From Actinospineispora eucalypti (GTDB lineage: Bacteria > Actinomycetota > Actinomycetes > Mycobacteriales > Pseudonocardiaceae), in NCBI GenBank assembly GCA_014208095.1, contig JACHMT010000001.1:2604001-2668000 (forward strand): a stretch of 64,000 bases of DNA. The letters are read 5' to 3'. The stretch's first letter is position 1, and each line of letters begins with the position of its first letter. Shown one piece after another: positions 25,566 through 36,123 of the stretch. The notes under the pieces were generated by a model that was not told the DNA's origin, did no database searches, and saw only the letters and a program-made list of their open reading frames with translations. A program made the position numbers and the translations under genes.

Positions 25566-26326
25566 TGGCCGGCGAAGTCGCCATCGTCTCCGGCGCGGCC
25601 AGCGGGATCGGGCGAGCCCTGGCGGTGGCCTACGCGGAGCGGGGCATCCGCACCGTGATCGGCACCTTTCCCGGCGACCCGCACGACCCGGGCGGGACGC
25701 TGGCCCAGGTCGTCGGTGTCGGCGGCGAGGCAGTGGTCGCCGAGGTGGATGTGCGGGACAGCGCCCAGGTCGAGGCGTTCGCCCAGCGCGCGCTGGACGA
25801 ATGGGGCCGGCTGGACATCGCGGTGGCCAACGCCGGGGTGCTGCGCCGGGCCTCGCTCGCGGAACTGGACGACGACGCCTGGGACGACCTCTTGCAGGTG
25901 GACCTGACCGGGGTGCTGCGGGTGTTCCGGTCGGCGTCCACCCGGATGGCCGGCCCGGGCGCGATGGTGGCGGTGTCCTCGATCGCCGGCGGGGTGTACG
26001 GCTGGGGCGAGCACGTGCACTACGGCGCGGCCAAGGCCGGCGTGCTCGGCCTGGTGCGCAGCGTCGCGGTCGAGCTGGCGCCCCGGGGGATCCGCTGCAA
26101 CGCGGTGATCCCCGGTTACGTGGTCACCCCGCAGTCGCTGGACCCGGTCAACTCGCTCGGCCCGGACGGCCTGGCCCGCGCGGGCGCGGACATCCCGCTC
26201 GGCCGGGCCGCCGAGCCGGCCGAGCTGGCGTCCGTGATCCGGTTCCTGACCAGTTCCGACGCCGCCTACGTGACCGGGCAGGCCCTCGTCGCGGACGGCG
26301 GGCTGACCGTCCGCATGCCGGCCTGA
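25565..26326 (+). CDS. Short-chain dehydrogenase/reductase (first of pair)
   Basis: A 253-residue SDR. The cofactor motif is SGAASGIGRA (TGxxxGxG class), NAGVLRR follows, and the catalytic Ser/Tyr/Lys are in VAVSSIAGGVYGWGEHVHYGAAKAG (YxxxK). The C-terminal PLGRAAEPAELASVIRFL and VTGQALVADGG are classical. The Ser/Tyr spacing is normal, so it should be active with NAD(P). The substrate is unknown, presumably a hydroxy- or oxo-acid of the pathway. The ATG shares bases with the MFS stop codon (TGATG) and the stop shares bases with the next ATG, indicating coupled translation. Confidence 0.9.
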   Translation: MAGEVAIVSGAASGIGRALAVAYAERGIRTVIGTFPGDPHDPGGTLAQVVGVGGEAVVAEVDVRDSAQVEAFAQRALDEWGRLDIAVANAGVLRRASLAELDDDAWDDLLQVDLTGVLRVFRSASTRMAGPGAMVAVSSIAGGVYGWGEHVHYGAAKAGVLGLVRSVAVELAPRGIRCNAVIPGYVVTPQSLDPVNSLGPDGLARAGADIPLGRAAEPAELASVIRFLTSSDAAYVTGQALVADGGLTVRMPA

Positions 26327-27039
26327 TGGGGTTGTTGGGCGGGCGGACCGCGCTGGTGGTCGGCGGTACCGGCGGCATCGGCCGGGCGATCGCTTCGGCG
26401 TACCGGGACGAAGGGGCGGCGGTGGTGGTTGCCGACCGCTCAGTGGCGTCGGCCACCGACGACGCGGTGCCGGTCGAGGTGGACGACGAAGGGTCGGTGG
26501 CCTCGGCGGTGCGGGCGGCCGCGGATCGGGTCGGACCGCTGGACATCCTGGTCAACTCGGCCGGCATCCTCACCGAGTCACCGCTGGTCGACATGGACAC
26601 CGCGACCTGGGACCGGACCCTGGCGGTGGACCTCACCGGGGTCTTCCTGTGCTGCCGGGCGGTGCTGCCCGGCATGCTGGACCGGGGCTGGGGCCGCATC
26701 ATCAACATCGCCTCCCAGCTGGGCATCAAGGGCGGCGTCGGGCTGGCGCACTACGCGGCGGCCAAGGCCGGGGTGATCGGGCTGACCAAGTCTCTGGCGC
26801 TGGAGGTGTCGGCGCGCGGGGTGCTGGTCAACGCGATCGCCCCGGGGCCGATCGAGACCGCGATGGTCGCCGGCATCACCGAGGACTGGAAGCGCGCCAA
26901 ACGGGCCGAGCTGCCGCTGGGCCGGTTCGGCCGTCCCTCGGAGGTGGCGCCGACGGCGGTGCTGCTGGCCAGCGACCCCGGCGGGAACCTGTATGTGGGG
27001 CAGACCCTCGGTCCCAACTCCGGCGACGTGATGCCCTGA
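26326..27039 (+). CDS. Short-chain dehydrogenase/reductase (second of pair)
   Basis: A 237-residue SDR different from its neighbour. Cofactor loop VGGTGGIGRA, NSAGILTES, catalytic Ser in INIASQLGIKG, YAAAKAG, and NAIAPGPIETAM. It resembles FabG-like 3-oxoacyl reductases. The adenosine-side residue after the second strand is Asp (VVVADRS), which usually means NAD preference. The ATG overlaps the previous stop (TGATG) and the stop overlaps the next ATG. Two unlike SDRs in one operon suggest two redox steps, or one oxidation and one reduction, on the same carbon chain. Confidence 0.9.
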   Translation: MGLLGGRTALVVGGTGGIGRAIASAYRDEGAAVVVADRSVASATDDAVPVEVDDEGSVASAVRAAADRVGPLDILVNSAGILTESPLVDMDTATWDRTLAVDLTGVFLCCRAVLPGMLDRGWGRIINIASQLGIKGGVGLAHYAAAKAGVIGLTKSLALEVSARGVLVNAIAPGPIETAMVAGITEDWKRAKRAELPLGRFGRPSEVAPTAVLLASDPGGNLYVGQTLGPNSGDVMP

Positions 27040-27554
27040 TGTGCGGCGCCTGCGGGGAACGGGCGGTGCTCGACTGGGCGCGCCCGTTCGTGGCCGGCCT
27101 GCCGGCACGGGCCTCTCTGGGGTCGGCGGTGACGTCGTTGCTGGTGGGGACCGGGCCGACGGTGCGGCCGTGGGGGAAGGGCTGGGTGGTCAGCCGGCCG
27201 ACCGGTGCCTCGGTGGCGTGCGGCTCGGTGACCGAGCTGGTCGCCTCGGTGCGGCCGTGGCTGGCGCCGCTCGGCGGGTTCGCGCCTTCGCGGCCGTCCG
27301 GGCGGCTGGCCGTGCCGCCCCCTCGGGCCGGTTCGTCCTGGCGGCCGGGTGAGGCTTCGGTCCGGGTTCTGGTGCCGGAGTACGCCGCCGACCTGGTGGC
27401 CTGGCTGGAGTGCGGCCGCCAGACCGGTGCGCCCGGGGTGCGGGCCAGCTGTGCGCTGGACGAACGCCGGACGCTGCACGTCGAGGCGCGGGCCGGACAG
27501 GTTTTGCATACAGAAGTCATGGAGTTCCCGCGCGGCGGATGGCAGGGTAGTTGA
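27039..27554 (+). CDS. Conserved-type small protein beginning MCGACG
   Basis: A 171-residue protein of unknown function, last in the LacI-controlled operon, with its ATG overlapping the previous SDR stop (TGATG). It starts MCGACGERAVLDWARPF, with a CxxC at the very N-terminus that could bind metal or act in redox. The middle is basic and Pro/Gly-rich (LAPLGGFAPSRPSGRLAVPPPR), and the end has beta-like segments (ASVRVLVPEYAADLVAWLE, TLHVEARAG). No domain is recognised. Its tight coupling suggests either a role in the pathway or a hitchhiking read-through gene. Confidence 0.7.
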   Translation: MCGACGERAVLDWARPFVAGLPARASLGSAVTSLLVGTGPTVRPWGKGWVVSRPTGASVACGSVTELVASVRPWLAPLGGFAPSRPSGRLAVPPPRAGSSWRPGEASVRVLVPEYAADLVAWLECGRQTGAPGVRASCALDERRTLHVEARAGQVLHTEVMEFPRGGWQGS

Positions 27555-27556
27555 CC

Positions 27557-28999
27557 ATGTCGACGTCGACGGTGCGGTTGGGTCTCGTGGTCCTGTTGGC
27601 CAGCGGTGCGCTGCTCACGGCCGGGTGTGGCGGCGGGGGACCCGCCGCCGGAGCCCCGCCCGGAGCCGCGCCGAATGCCGGTTCGGGCTCCGGGTCGGGC
27701 GCCTCGCCGGGTGCCTCGCCGGGTGCCGGAGGCGAGGCGCCGTACCAGGTTTCCGCGCCGGTGACCTCGGCCCTGACCACGATCAAGGAGGCGCCGTCGG
27801 TCGCCGCCGCGCTGGCCGCAATCCAGCGGGACGAGCCGCGCACCGTCGCCGACCAGATTGCGATCAACCAGATCCCCGCGCCCCCGTTCAAGGAGGACCA
27901 GCGCGCGGCCGACTACCTGCGCCGGCTGACCGAGGCCGGCCTGGAGAACGTGCACCGGGACAAGGAGGGCAACGTCTACGGGCTCCGCCGGGGCACCGGC
28001 GGCGGGCCGACCATGGCGGTCTTCGCGCACCTGGACACGGTGTTCCCCGAGGGCACCGACGTCACGGTGAGCCAGCGGGACGGCCGCTACTACGGCCCCG
28101 GCATCTCCGACGACGCGCGCGGGCTGACCGCCGTGCTGGCCATGGCCCGCGCCATGCGGGACGCCAACATCCAGACCAAGGGCGACATCATCTTCGGCGG
28201 CACGGTCGGCGAGGAGGGGTTGGGCAACCTGCGCGGGGTGAAGGCGTTCTTCGCGGAGAACGCCGGCGTGGACGGCTTCATCACGATCGAGCCGGGTGCC
28301 CCGGACGAGGTGACCTACCAGGCCACCGGCAGCCGCCGCTACGAGATCGCGTTCACCGGCCCGGGCGGGCACAGCTTCGGCGACTTCGGCCGGCCCAGCG
28401 CCATCCACGCCATGGGCCGGGCGATCACCAAGATCTCCGAGCTGCGGCCGCCGGCCTCGCCCAAGACCACGTTCACCGTGGGCACCGTGGACGGCGGCAC
28501 CTCGGTGAACGCCATCGCCGGTACGGCGAAGATGGCGGTGGACATGCGCTCCAACGACCCCGCCGAGCTGAAGAAGCTGGAGGACCAGCTGCTCCCGCTC
28601 GCGGCGGCGGGCGCCGACGAGGAGAACGCGCGCTGGGGCGCCGCACCCGGCAAGGGAGTCACCGTGGCCAACAAGCTGATCGGTGACCGCCCGGCCGGCA
28701 ACCAGGACCGCAACGTGCCCCTGGTGCAGGCCGGTTACGCCGCGCCGGGCCTGCTCGGCCTCACCGGCAAACTGGGCGACCCGTCCAGCACCGATGCCAA
28801 CGTCCCGATCAACCTGGGCATCCCGGCGGTTCGCCTCGGCGGCGGCGGAGGCGAGGGCAACACCCACTCGTTCACCGACAAGGAGTGGTTCGACCCCAAA
28901 GACGCCCACTTGGGTCCGCAGAACGCACTCCTGGTAACCCTCGCCATGGTCGGCCTCTCCGGCGACCGCCCCACCGACCCCCTCCTCCCCTCCCGCTAA
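27557..28999 (+). CDS. Lipoprotein M20-family metallopeptidase
   Basis: A 480-residue exported enzyme. A signal peptide with lipobox LLTAGC ends at Cys about 24, and a Gly/Ala/Ser linker follows to about 65. The M20 zinc-site motifs are VFAHLDTVFPEG (first His/Asp), GPGISDDARGLT (bridging Asp), GTVGEEGLGNLRG (catalytic Glu and metal Glu), and near the end GEGNTHSFTDKEWFD (last His). The dimerisation-domain His is in GPGGHSFGDFG. It most resembles tripeptidase/PepT-type or amidohydrolase members acting on peptides outside the cell. ATG 27557 is preferred over TTG 27551 because AGGGTAG precedes it. Only 2 bp separate it from the operon above, but the promoter is unclear. Confidence 0.9.
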   Translation: MSTSTVRLGLVVLLASGALLTAGCGGGGPAAGAPPGAAPNAGSGSGSGASPGASPGAGGEAPYQVSAPVTSALTTIKEAPSVAAALAAIQRDEPRTVADQIAINQIPAPPFKEDQRAADYLRRLTEAGLENVHRDKEGNVYGLRRGTGGGPTMAVFAHLDTVFPEGTDVTVSQRDGRYYGPGISDDARGLTAVLAMARAMRDANIQTKGDIIFGGTVGEEGLGNLRGVKAFFAENAGVDGFITIEPGAPDEVTYQATGSRRYEIAFTGPGGHSFGDFGRPSAIHAMGRAITKISELRPPASPKTTFTVGTVDGGTSVNAIAGTAKMAVDMRSNDPAELKKLEDQLLPLAAAGADEENARWGAAPGKGVTVANKLIGDRPAGNQDRNVPLVQAGYAAPGLLGLTGKLGDPSSTDANVPINLGIPAVRLGGGGGEGNTHSFTDKEWFDPKDAHLGPQNALLVTLAMVGLSGDRPTDPLLPSR

Positions 29000-29009
29000 C
29001 CCCACCCCC

Positions 29010-29289
29010 GGCGAGTCGGGGATCTGGGTACGGCGAGTCGGGGATCGGGGTACGCCGAGTCGGGGATTCGGGTACGCCGACCTCGGGCGGAGTGGTGCGC
29101 CGGAGGTGGCGGTGGCGCGCCGACGATCGCCTGGACAGCAGACCTGGTTCGGCGATTCGGTCCGAATCCACCTCTCGGGAACGTCGGCGCGATGGGTGAG
29201 AGGCCCCGGCATGCACCCATGCCGTACCCCGATCCCCGACTCGCCGTACCCGAATCCCCGACTCGCCGTACCTCGATCCCCGACTCGCG
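29010..29289. repeat. Inverted element C built from 22-bp repeats
   Basis: The 301-bp gap between the convergent M20 and methyltransferase genes has no gene. It contains three 22-bp direct repeats (GCGAGTCGGGGATC-GGGTACG type) at 29010-29075 and three reverse-complement copies at 29224-29289. Each trio differs slightly at one or two bases per unit. The centre (29076-29223) also has a weaker inner palindrome, GCGCCGACG against CGTCGGCGC. Either strand can form a 66-bp stem. Confidence 0.9.
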
Positions 29290-29300
29290 GAGGGGGTGGG

Positions 29301-29930
29301 TTAGGGGCGGCGGAGGCGGGTTAGCCAGGCGGCTACGTTGACTACGGTGCCGGGTTTGAGTTCGACGCCGCGGTCCTCGTTGTCCGGGACGGTGCCGCGG
29401 AAGTGGGACAGGCGCAGTTCCTCGAGCGTCCAGCCGGTGGTGAACGCATCGCGGATGACGTGCTCGCCGATCCGGGGGCCGAAGCCGGGCTCGGTGTCGG
29501 ACAGCGCGATCAGGTGCAACACACCACCGGGACGGAGAGCGCCGTGCAGCGAGCGCACGTACCGGGCGCGGTCGGTGTCGTCGAAGATGTGGAACAGGCC
29601 GGTGTCCAGCACCGTGTCGTAGCGCCCGTCGGCGGGCAGCTCGAGCGCGTCGCCCTCCTCGAACCGGGCGTCCACTCCGCGGGCCACCGCCGCCGCCCTG
29701 GCCTGCCGCACGGCGGCCGGCGCCCCGTCGACGCCGATCACGTCGTAGCCCAGCCGGGCCAGGTAGATGGTGTGCTCGCCGGTGCCGCAGCCGGCGTCCA
29801 GGATGGTCCCGTTGAACTGGCCGGCCTCTTCCAGCTCCACCACCACCGGCTGGGGCTCGCCGATCACCCAGGGCGGACTGCCGTTCTCGTAGGCCTCGTT
29901 GAACATATCCAGTGCCGGCGTGACGTCCAT
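29301..29930 (-). CDS. Class I SAM-dependent methyltransferase
   Basis: A 209-residue Rossmann-fold methyltransferase. Motif I is ILDAGCGTGEHTIYLARLG, motif II acidic end is VIGVDGAP, motif III FEEGDALELP, motif IV YDTVLDTGLFHIFDD, and post-motif LRPGGVLHLIALSD. This order matches ubiquinone/thiopurine-type small-molecule methyltransferases (TPMT-like). It opens MDVTPALDMFNEAYENG and PPWVIGEPQP, a common start for this subgroup. The substrate is unknown. It is divergent from the DUF948 pair and convergent with the M20 gene across element C. Confidence 0.88.
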   Translation of the reverse strand: MDVTPALDMFNEAYENGSPPWVIGEPQPVVVELEEAGQFNGTILDAGCGTGEHTIYLARLGYDVIGVDGAPAAVRQARAAAVARGVDARFEEGDALELPADGRYDTVLDTGLFHIFDDTDRARYVRSLHGALRPGGVLHLIALSDTEPGFGPRIGEHVIRDAFTTGWTLEELRLSHFRGTVPDNEDRGVELKPGTVVNVAAWLTRLRRP

Positions 29931-30039
29931 GCTGGATAGGCTAGGAACTCAACGCAGGTTGAGGTCAAGCCGATAAATGCCGCCCGGACCCCGCGCGGTA
30001 GCCTGGACACGATCAATTCGCAGACCTGGGAGGCGCGCC

Positions 30040-30414
30040 ATGACGGCCGGGCAGATCGCCGCACTCATCGCCGCCGGCGCCTTCGTGCTGCTGGTGCTGC
30101 TGCTGGCGATTCCGCTGATCAAGCTGGGCCGCACGCTCGACGAGGCGACGATCGCGATCCGCAAGACCCACGAGGGCAGCGCGCCCATCCTGGACGGCGC
30201 GAACACCACGATCTCGCACGTCAACACCCAGCTGCGCCGGGTCGACGGCATCACCGTCAACGCCCGCGCGGTGAGTGGCAATGTGTCCGCGTTGACCTCG
30301 CTGTTCACCGCCACCATGGGCGGACCGCTGGTGAAGACGGCGGCCTTTTCCTACGGCGTCTCCAAGGCGATCAAGGCTCGCCGGGAGCGCAAGGAGGCCA
30401 AGGGCAAGAAATGA
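30040..30414 (+). CDS. DUF948-like membrane-anchored protein
   Basis: A 124-residue protein. One N-terminal transmembrane helix (residues 5-27, AALIAAGAFVLLVLLLAIPLI) is followed by an amphipathic helical stretch (TLDEATIAIRKTHEGSAPILDGANTTISHVNTQL, in parts) and a basic C-terminus (KARRERKEAKGKK). This matches DUF948. ATG 30040 has GGGAGG upstream. It overlaps the next small gene by 4 bp (ATGA), and the pair precedes alaS as in many actinobacteria. The function is unknown; a coiled envelope-associated helper is a guess. Confidence 0.8.
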   Translation: MTAGQIAALIAAGAFVLLVLLLAIPLIKLGRTLDEATIAIRKTHEGSAPILDGANTTISHVNTQLRRVDGITVNARAVSGNVSALTSLFTATMGGPLVKTAAFSYGVSKAIKARRERKEAKGKK

Positions 30415-30740
30415 TCAAGAGGCTGTTCTGGTTGGGCCTGGGCATTGCGGCCGGCGTGGTGGCCACCCGCAAGGCCGCCGAGGCCGCCGAGAAGTTCACC
30501 CCGGCGGGGGTCGGCGAGCAGGTCGGTGACGGGCTGCGCGCGCTGGCCTCGTCGATCGGCGCGTTCGGCGCCGAGGTGCGCGCCGGCATGGCCGAGCGCG
30601 AGCACGAGCTGACCGACATGGTGGAGCGCCGGTCCGGCCAGCCGCTGCCCGGTTTCGACGCCGCCACCAACGCCGCCCTCGGCATCGATGCCCGTTCCGA
30701 CGCGCGAGCGCGTGGGGCGGGGGGCCCGGGCTTTTCGTAG
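30411..30740 (+). CDS. Small actinobacterial protein (DUF6167-like) upstream of alaS
   Basis: A 109-residue protein. A short hydrophobic N-terminus (LFWLGLGIAAGVVATRKA) is followed by an amphipathic helix (GEQVGDGLRALASSIGAFGAEVRAGMAEREHEL, in parts) and a variable tail. The ATG overlaps the DUF948 stop. The pair is conserved in position before alaS in related genomes as I recall, which suggests a small envelope-associated unit. No activity can be assigned. Confidence 0.78.
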   Translation: MIKRLFWLGLGIAAGVVATRKAAEAAEKFTPAGVGEQVGDGLRALASSIGAFGAEVRAGMAEREHELTDMVERRSGQPLPGFDAATNAALGIDARSDARARGAGGPGFS

Positions 30741-30843
30741 CACCGAGCACGCGCCCAGTTCGGCGCGTGCGGGAGAAAGAGCCCGCCCTTCCGCCGTCCC
30801 GTTCGTCCGTCAGCCACCCGCAAGACTTCTCTGAGGAAGCACC

Positions 30844-33516
<2,673 letters not shown>

Positions 33517-33526
33517 GCCCCGGTAG

Positions 33527-33985
33527 ATGGAGAGTGTGGCCCGGCCCGGGCGGAAGCTGGGCGTCGACGTCGGCTCGGTCCGGGTCGGCGTCGCGGTCAG
33601 CGACCCGGGCGGGGTGCTCGCCACGCCGCTGGTTACGCTCCGAAGGGACGAGCGGGACGGATCGGACATCCGCCGCCTGGGCGAGCTCGTCGAGGAGTAC
33701 GAGGTGGTTGAGGTCGTGGTCGGGCTGCCCCGCACGCTGGCGAACCGGGAGGGCCCGGCCGCCGAGGCGGCCCGTGGCTACGCGGCGGCGCTGGGCGAGC
33801 GGCTGGCCGTGCCGGTACACCTGGCCGACGAGCGACTTTCCACCGTGGTGGTCAGCCGGGCGATGAGCGCGCGGGGGCTGAACACCCGCAAGCAGCGCGG
33901 CGTGGTGGACCAGGCGGCCGCCGCGGCGATCCTGCAGGGTTGGTTGGATGCGAACCGCGCCGCCGGCGGCGAGGCAGGCGAGTGA
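33527..33985 (+). CDS. ruvX: RuvX/YqgF-family Holliday junction resolvase-like nuclease
   Basis: A 152-residue RNase H-fold protein. The first acidic residue is in KLGVDVGSVRVGVAVSD. The second region is VVGLPRTLANREGPAAEAARGYAAALGE (in parts), and the C-terminal DERLSTVVVSRAM and VVDQAAAAAILQGWLD (Asp) complete the site. The family takes part in 16S rRNA 3' processing and/or pre-rRNA maturation. It lies 10 bp after alaS and overlaps mltG by 4 bp (GTGA). The order alaS-ruvX-mltG-aroE is conserved in actinobacteria. Confidence 0.93.
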   Translation: MESVARPGRKLGVDVGSVRVGVAVSDPGGVLATPLVTLRRDERDGSDIRRLGELVEEYEVVEVVVGLPRTLANREGPAAEAARGYAAALGERLAVPVHLADERLSTVVVSRAMSARGLNTRKQRGVVDQAAAAAILQGWLDANRAAGGEAGE

Positions 33986-35286
33986 GCGGCCGGCCGCCGA
34001 GGGTGGACGGGGACACCGAACCGCTGGGTATCGTCGGCGGGCGCGGGGGCACGCGTTCCTGGCACGAACGGGCCAGGCAGGACGACCAACGCGTCCGCGC
34101 GGACCGAGCACCCGGGAGTCGGCGGCCAGTGCAGCGATCACGCGAGAACCCCCAGCCGCCCCGGCGGCGGAAGCGGCGGCGCGCGCCGGTGGTGCTGGTG
34201 CTCCTGCTGTTCCTCGGCATCGCGGTCGGTGGCGGCTACCTGTACTGGGCGACCAACATCAAGGTCGCCGACTACGAGGGCGAGGGCAACGGCGACGTCG
34301 TCATTCAGGTCAAGGACGGCGACCTGATCAGCGCCATCGGCGCGGAGCTGGCCCGCCAGGACGTCGTGCGCAGCTCCCGGGCGTTCACCGAGGCGGCGGC
34401 CGAGAACGACGCGCGGGCCCGGTCGGTGCAGCCGGGTTACTACCGGATGCGGCTGCGCATGTCCGGCGGCGAGGCGGTGAAGCTGATCCTGGACCCGGAC
34501 TCCCGGGTCGGCCAGCTGGAGATCAAGGGCGGCGTGCAGCTGGACGACACCCGGGGGCCGAACGGGGTGGTCGTGCCCGGCGTGCTGAGCCTGATCTCCA
34601 AGGCCACCTGCGCCGAACTGAACGGCTCGAGCACCTGCATCAGCCCCGAGCAGCTGCGGGCCACCATGGCCAGCACCTCGCCGGCGCAGCTGGGAGTGCC
34701 CGGCTGGGCGCTCGGCGAGGTGAGCAAGGCCGACCCCCGGCGCCGGCTGGAGGGGTTCTTCGCCCCCGGCCGTTACGACGTGCGGCCGGGCAGCCCGGCG
34801 ACCGAGGTGCTGCGCACCCTGGTGACCCGGTCGGCCACCCAGTTCGAGGCGCTCGGCCTGGTCGCGGCGGCCGACCAGAGCCGCTACAGCGCCTACCAGC
34901 TGCTGGTGATCTCCTCCCTGGTGGAGAAGGAGGGGATCACCGCCGACTTCGGCAAGATCTCCCGGGTGATCTACAACCGGCTGCAGCAGCGCATCCGGCT
35001 GGGCATGGACTCCACCGTGAACTACCCGCTGGACCTGCAGGAAGTGCGCACCAGTGCGGAGGAGCGGAGCCGCCAGGGGCCGTACAACACCTACCTCAAC
35101 TACGGCCTGCCGCCGACCCCGATCGGCGCCCCCGGGCAGCGCGCGTTGCAGGCCGCGCTGCAGCCCGAGCCCGGCCCGTGGGTGTACTTCGTGCGCTGCC
35201 AGAAGGAAGGCAACTCGTGCTTCGCGGTCACCCTGCCGGAGCACCAGAAGAACGTCTCGGCGGCCGTCGCGGCGGGGGCGTTCTGA
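33982..35286 (+). CDS. mltG: Endolytic murein transglycosylase (MltG/YceG)
   Basis: A 434-residue membrane protein. A basic, disordered cytoplasmic part of about 68 residues is followed by one transmembrane helix (69-90, VVLVLLLFLGIAVGGGYLYW). The LysM-like domain comes next, then the catalytic YceG domain with ISSLVEKEGITADFGKISRV (catalytic Glu), IYNRL, LGMDSTVNY and YNTYLNYGLPPTPI. It cleaves nascent peptidoglycan strands and sets glycan length. The GTG overlaps the ruvX stop (GTGA), which decides the start. Its own stop overlaps the presumed aroE start. Confidence 0.94.
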   Translation: MSGRPPRVDGDTEPLGIVGGRGGTRSWHERARQDDQRVRADRAPGSRRPVQRSRENPQPPRRRKRRRAPVVLVLLLFLGIAVGGGYLYWATNIKVADYEGEGNGDVVIQVKDGDLISAIGAELARQDVVRSSRAFTEAAAENDARARSVQPGYYRMRLRMSGGEAVKLILDPDSRVGQLEIKGGVQLDDTRGPNGVVVPGVLSLISKATCAELNGSSTCISPEQLRATMASTSPAQLGVPGWALGEVSKADPRRRLEGFFAPGRYDVRPGSPATEVLRTLVTRSATQFEALGLVAAADQSRYSAYQLLVISSLVEKEGITADFGKISRVIYNRLQQRIRLGMDSTVNYPLDLQEVRTSAEERSRQGPYNTYLNYGLPPTPIGAPGQRALQAALQPEPGPWVYFVRCQKEGNSCFAVTLPEHQKNVSAAVAAGAF

Positions 35287-36107
35287 GCACGCAAGCGCGC
35301 CGCGCCGCGGTGCTCGGCTCGCCGGTGGCGCACAGTCTTTCCCCGGTGCTGCACCGCGCCGCCTACCGCGCGCTGGGTCTTTCCGGGTGGCGCTATGACG
35401 CGATCGAGTGCGACGAGGCCGCGCTGCCCGGTCTGGTGGACGGCTTGGGGCCGGAGTGGGTGGGCCTGTCGGTGACCATGCCCGGCAAGCGCGCCGCGCT
35501 GGCCCGGGCCGACGAGCGCACCGAGCGGGCGGTCGCGGTGGACGCGGCGAACACCCTGGTCCGTCTGCCGGACGGCCGGTGGCAGGCCGACTGCACGGAC
35601 ATCGACGGGGTCACCGGCGCACTGATCTCGGCCGGCTGGGCCGGGCCCCGGTCGGGGGCGGCCCTGGTGCTGGGCGCGGGTGCGACCGCGTCGGCGGTAG
35701 TGGCCGGGCTGGCCGAGTTGGAGCTGCGGAACGTGCAGGTCATGGTGCGTAAACCGGCGCGGGCCGCCGGACTGGTCGCGGTGGCGAAGCGGTTCGGGCT
35801 GGAGGTTGAGGTGGTTGCCTGGGACCCCGCTCTGCCGGGCGTGGGCGGGGTGGACCTGGTGGTGAGCACGGTGCCGGGCGGGGCAGCGGATCCCTGCGCG
35901 CCGGCGGCGGCCCGGGCGCCCTTCGTGCTGGACGTCGTCTACCACCCGTGGCCCACGCCGATGGCCAAGGCCGTCGAGTCGGTCGGTGGCCGGTTGGCTA
36001 CGGGTTTGGACATGCTGCTGCATCAGGCGTTCGGGCAGGTGGAGCAGTTCACCGGCCGGCCCGCGCCGCGTGAGGTCATGGCTTCGGCTTTGGCTGGTGT
36101 CCGCTAG
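35283..36107 (+). CDS. aroE: Shikimate dehydrogenase
   Basis: A 274-residue NADP-dependent enzyme of aromatic amino acid synthesis (3-dehydroshikimate to shikimate). The substrate domain begins RRAAVLGSPVAHSLSPVLHRAAY, the catalytic Lys is in SVTMPGKRAAL, and the Asp in CTDIDGV. The nucleotide loop is VLGAGATASAV. TGLDMLLHQAFGQ is the C-terminal signature. No ATG, GTG or TTG lies in the right place: the expected start coincides with CTG at 35283, which overlaps the mltG stop as CTGA. The next GTG (35310) would remove most of strand one. A CTG start is therefore proposed. Confidence 0.9.
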   Translation: MSTQARRAAVLGSPVAHSLSPVLHRAAYRALGLSGWRYDAIECDEAALPGLVDGLGPEWVGLSVTMPGKRAALARADERTERAVAVDAANTLVRLPDGRWQADCTDIDGVTGALISAGWAGPRSGAALVLGAGATASAVVAGLAELELRNVQVMVRKPARAAGLVAVAKRFGLEVEVVAWDPALPGVGGVDLVVSTVPGGAADPCAPAAARAPFVLDVVYHPWPTPMAKAVESVGGRLATGLDMLLHQAFGQVEQFTGRPAPREVMASALAGVR

Positions 36108-36123
36108 CCGCCGGATGTGCACG

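Noticed and set aside
29010..29289. CRISPR array
   Set aside because: The 22-bp units are directly adjacent without unique spacers and are mirrored in inverted orientation.
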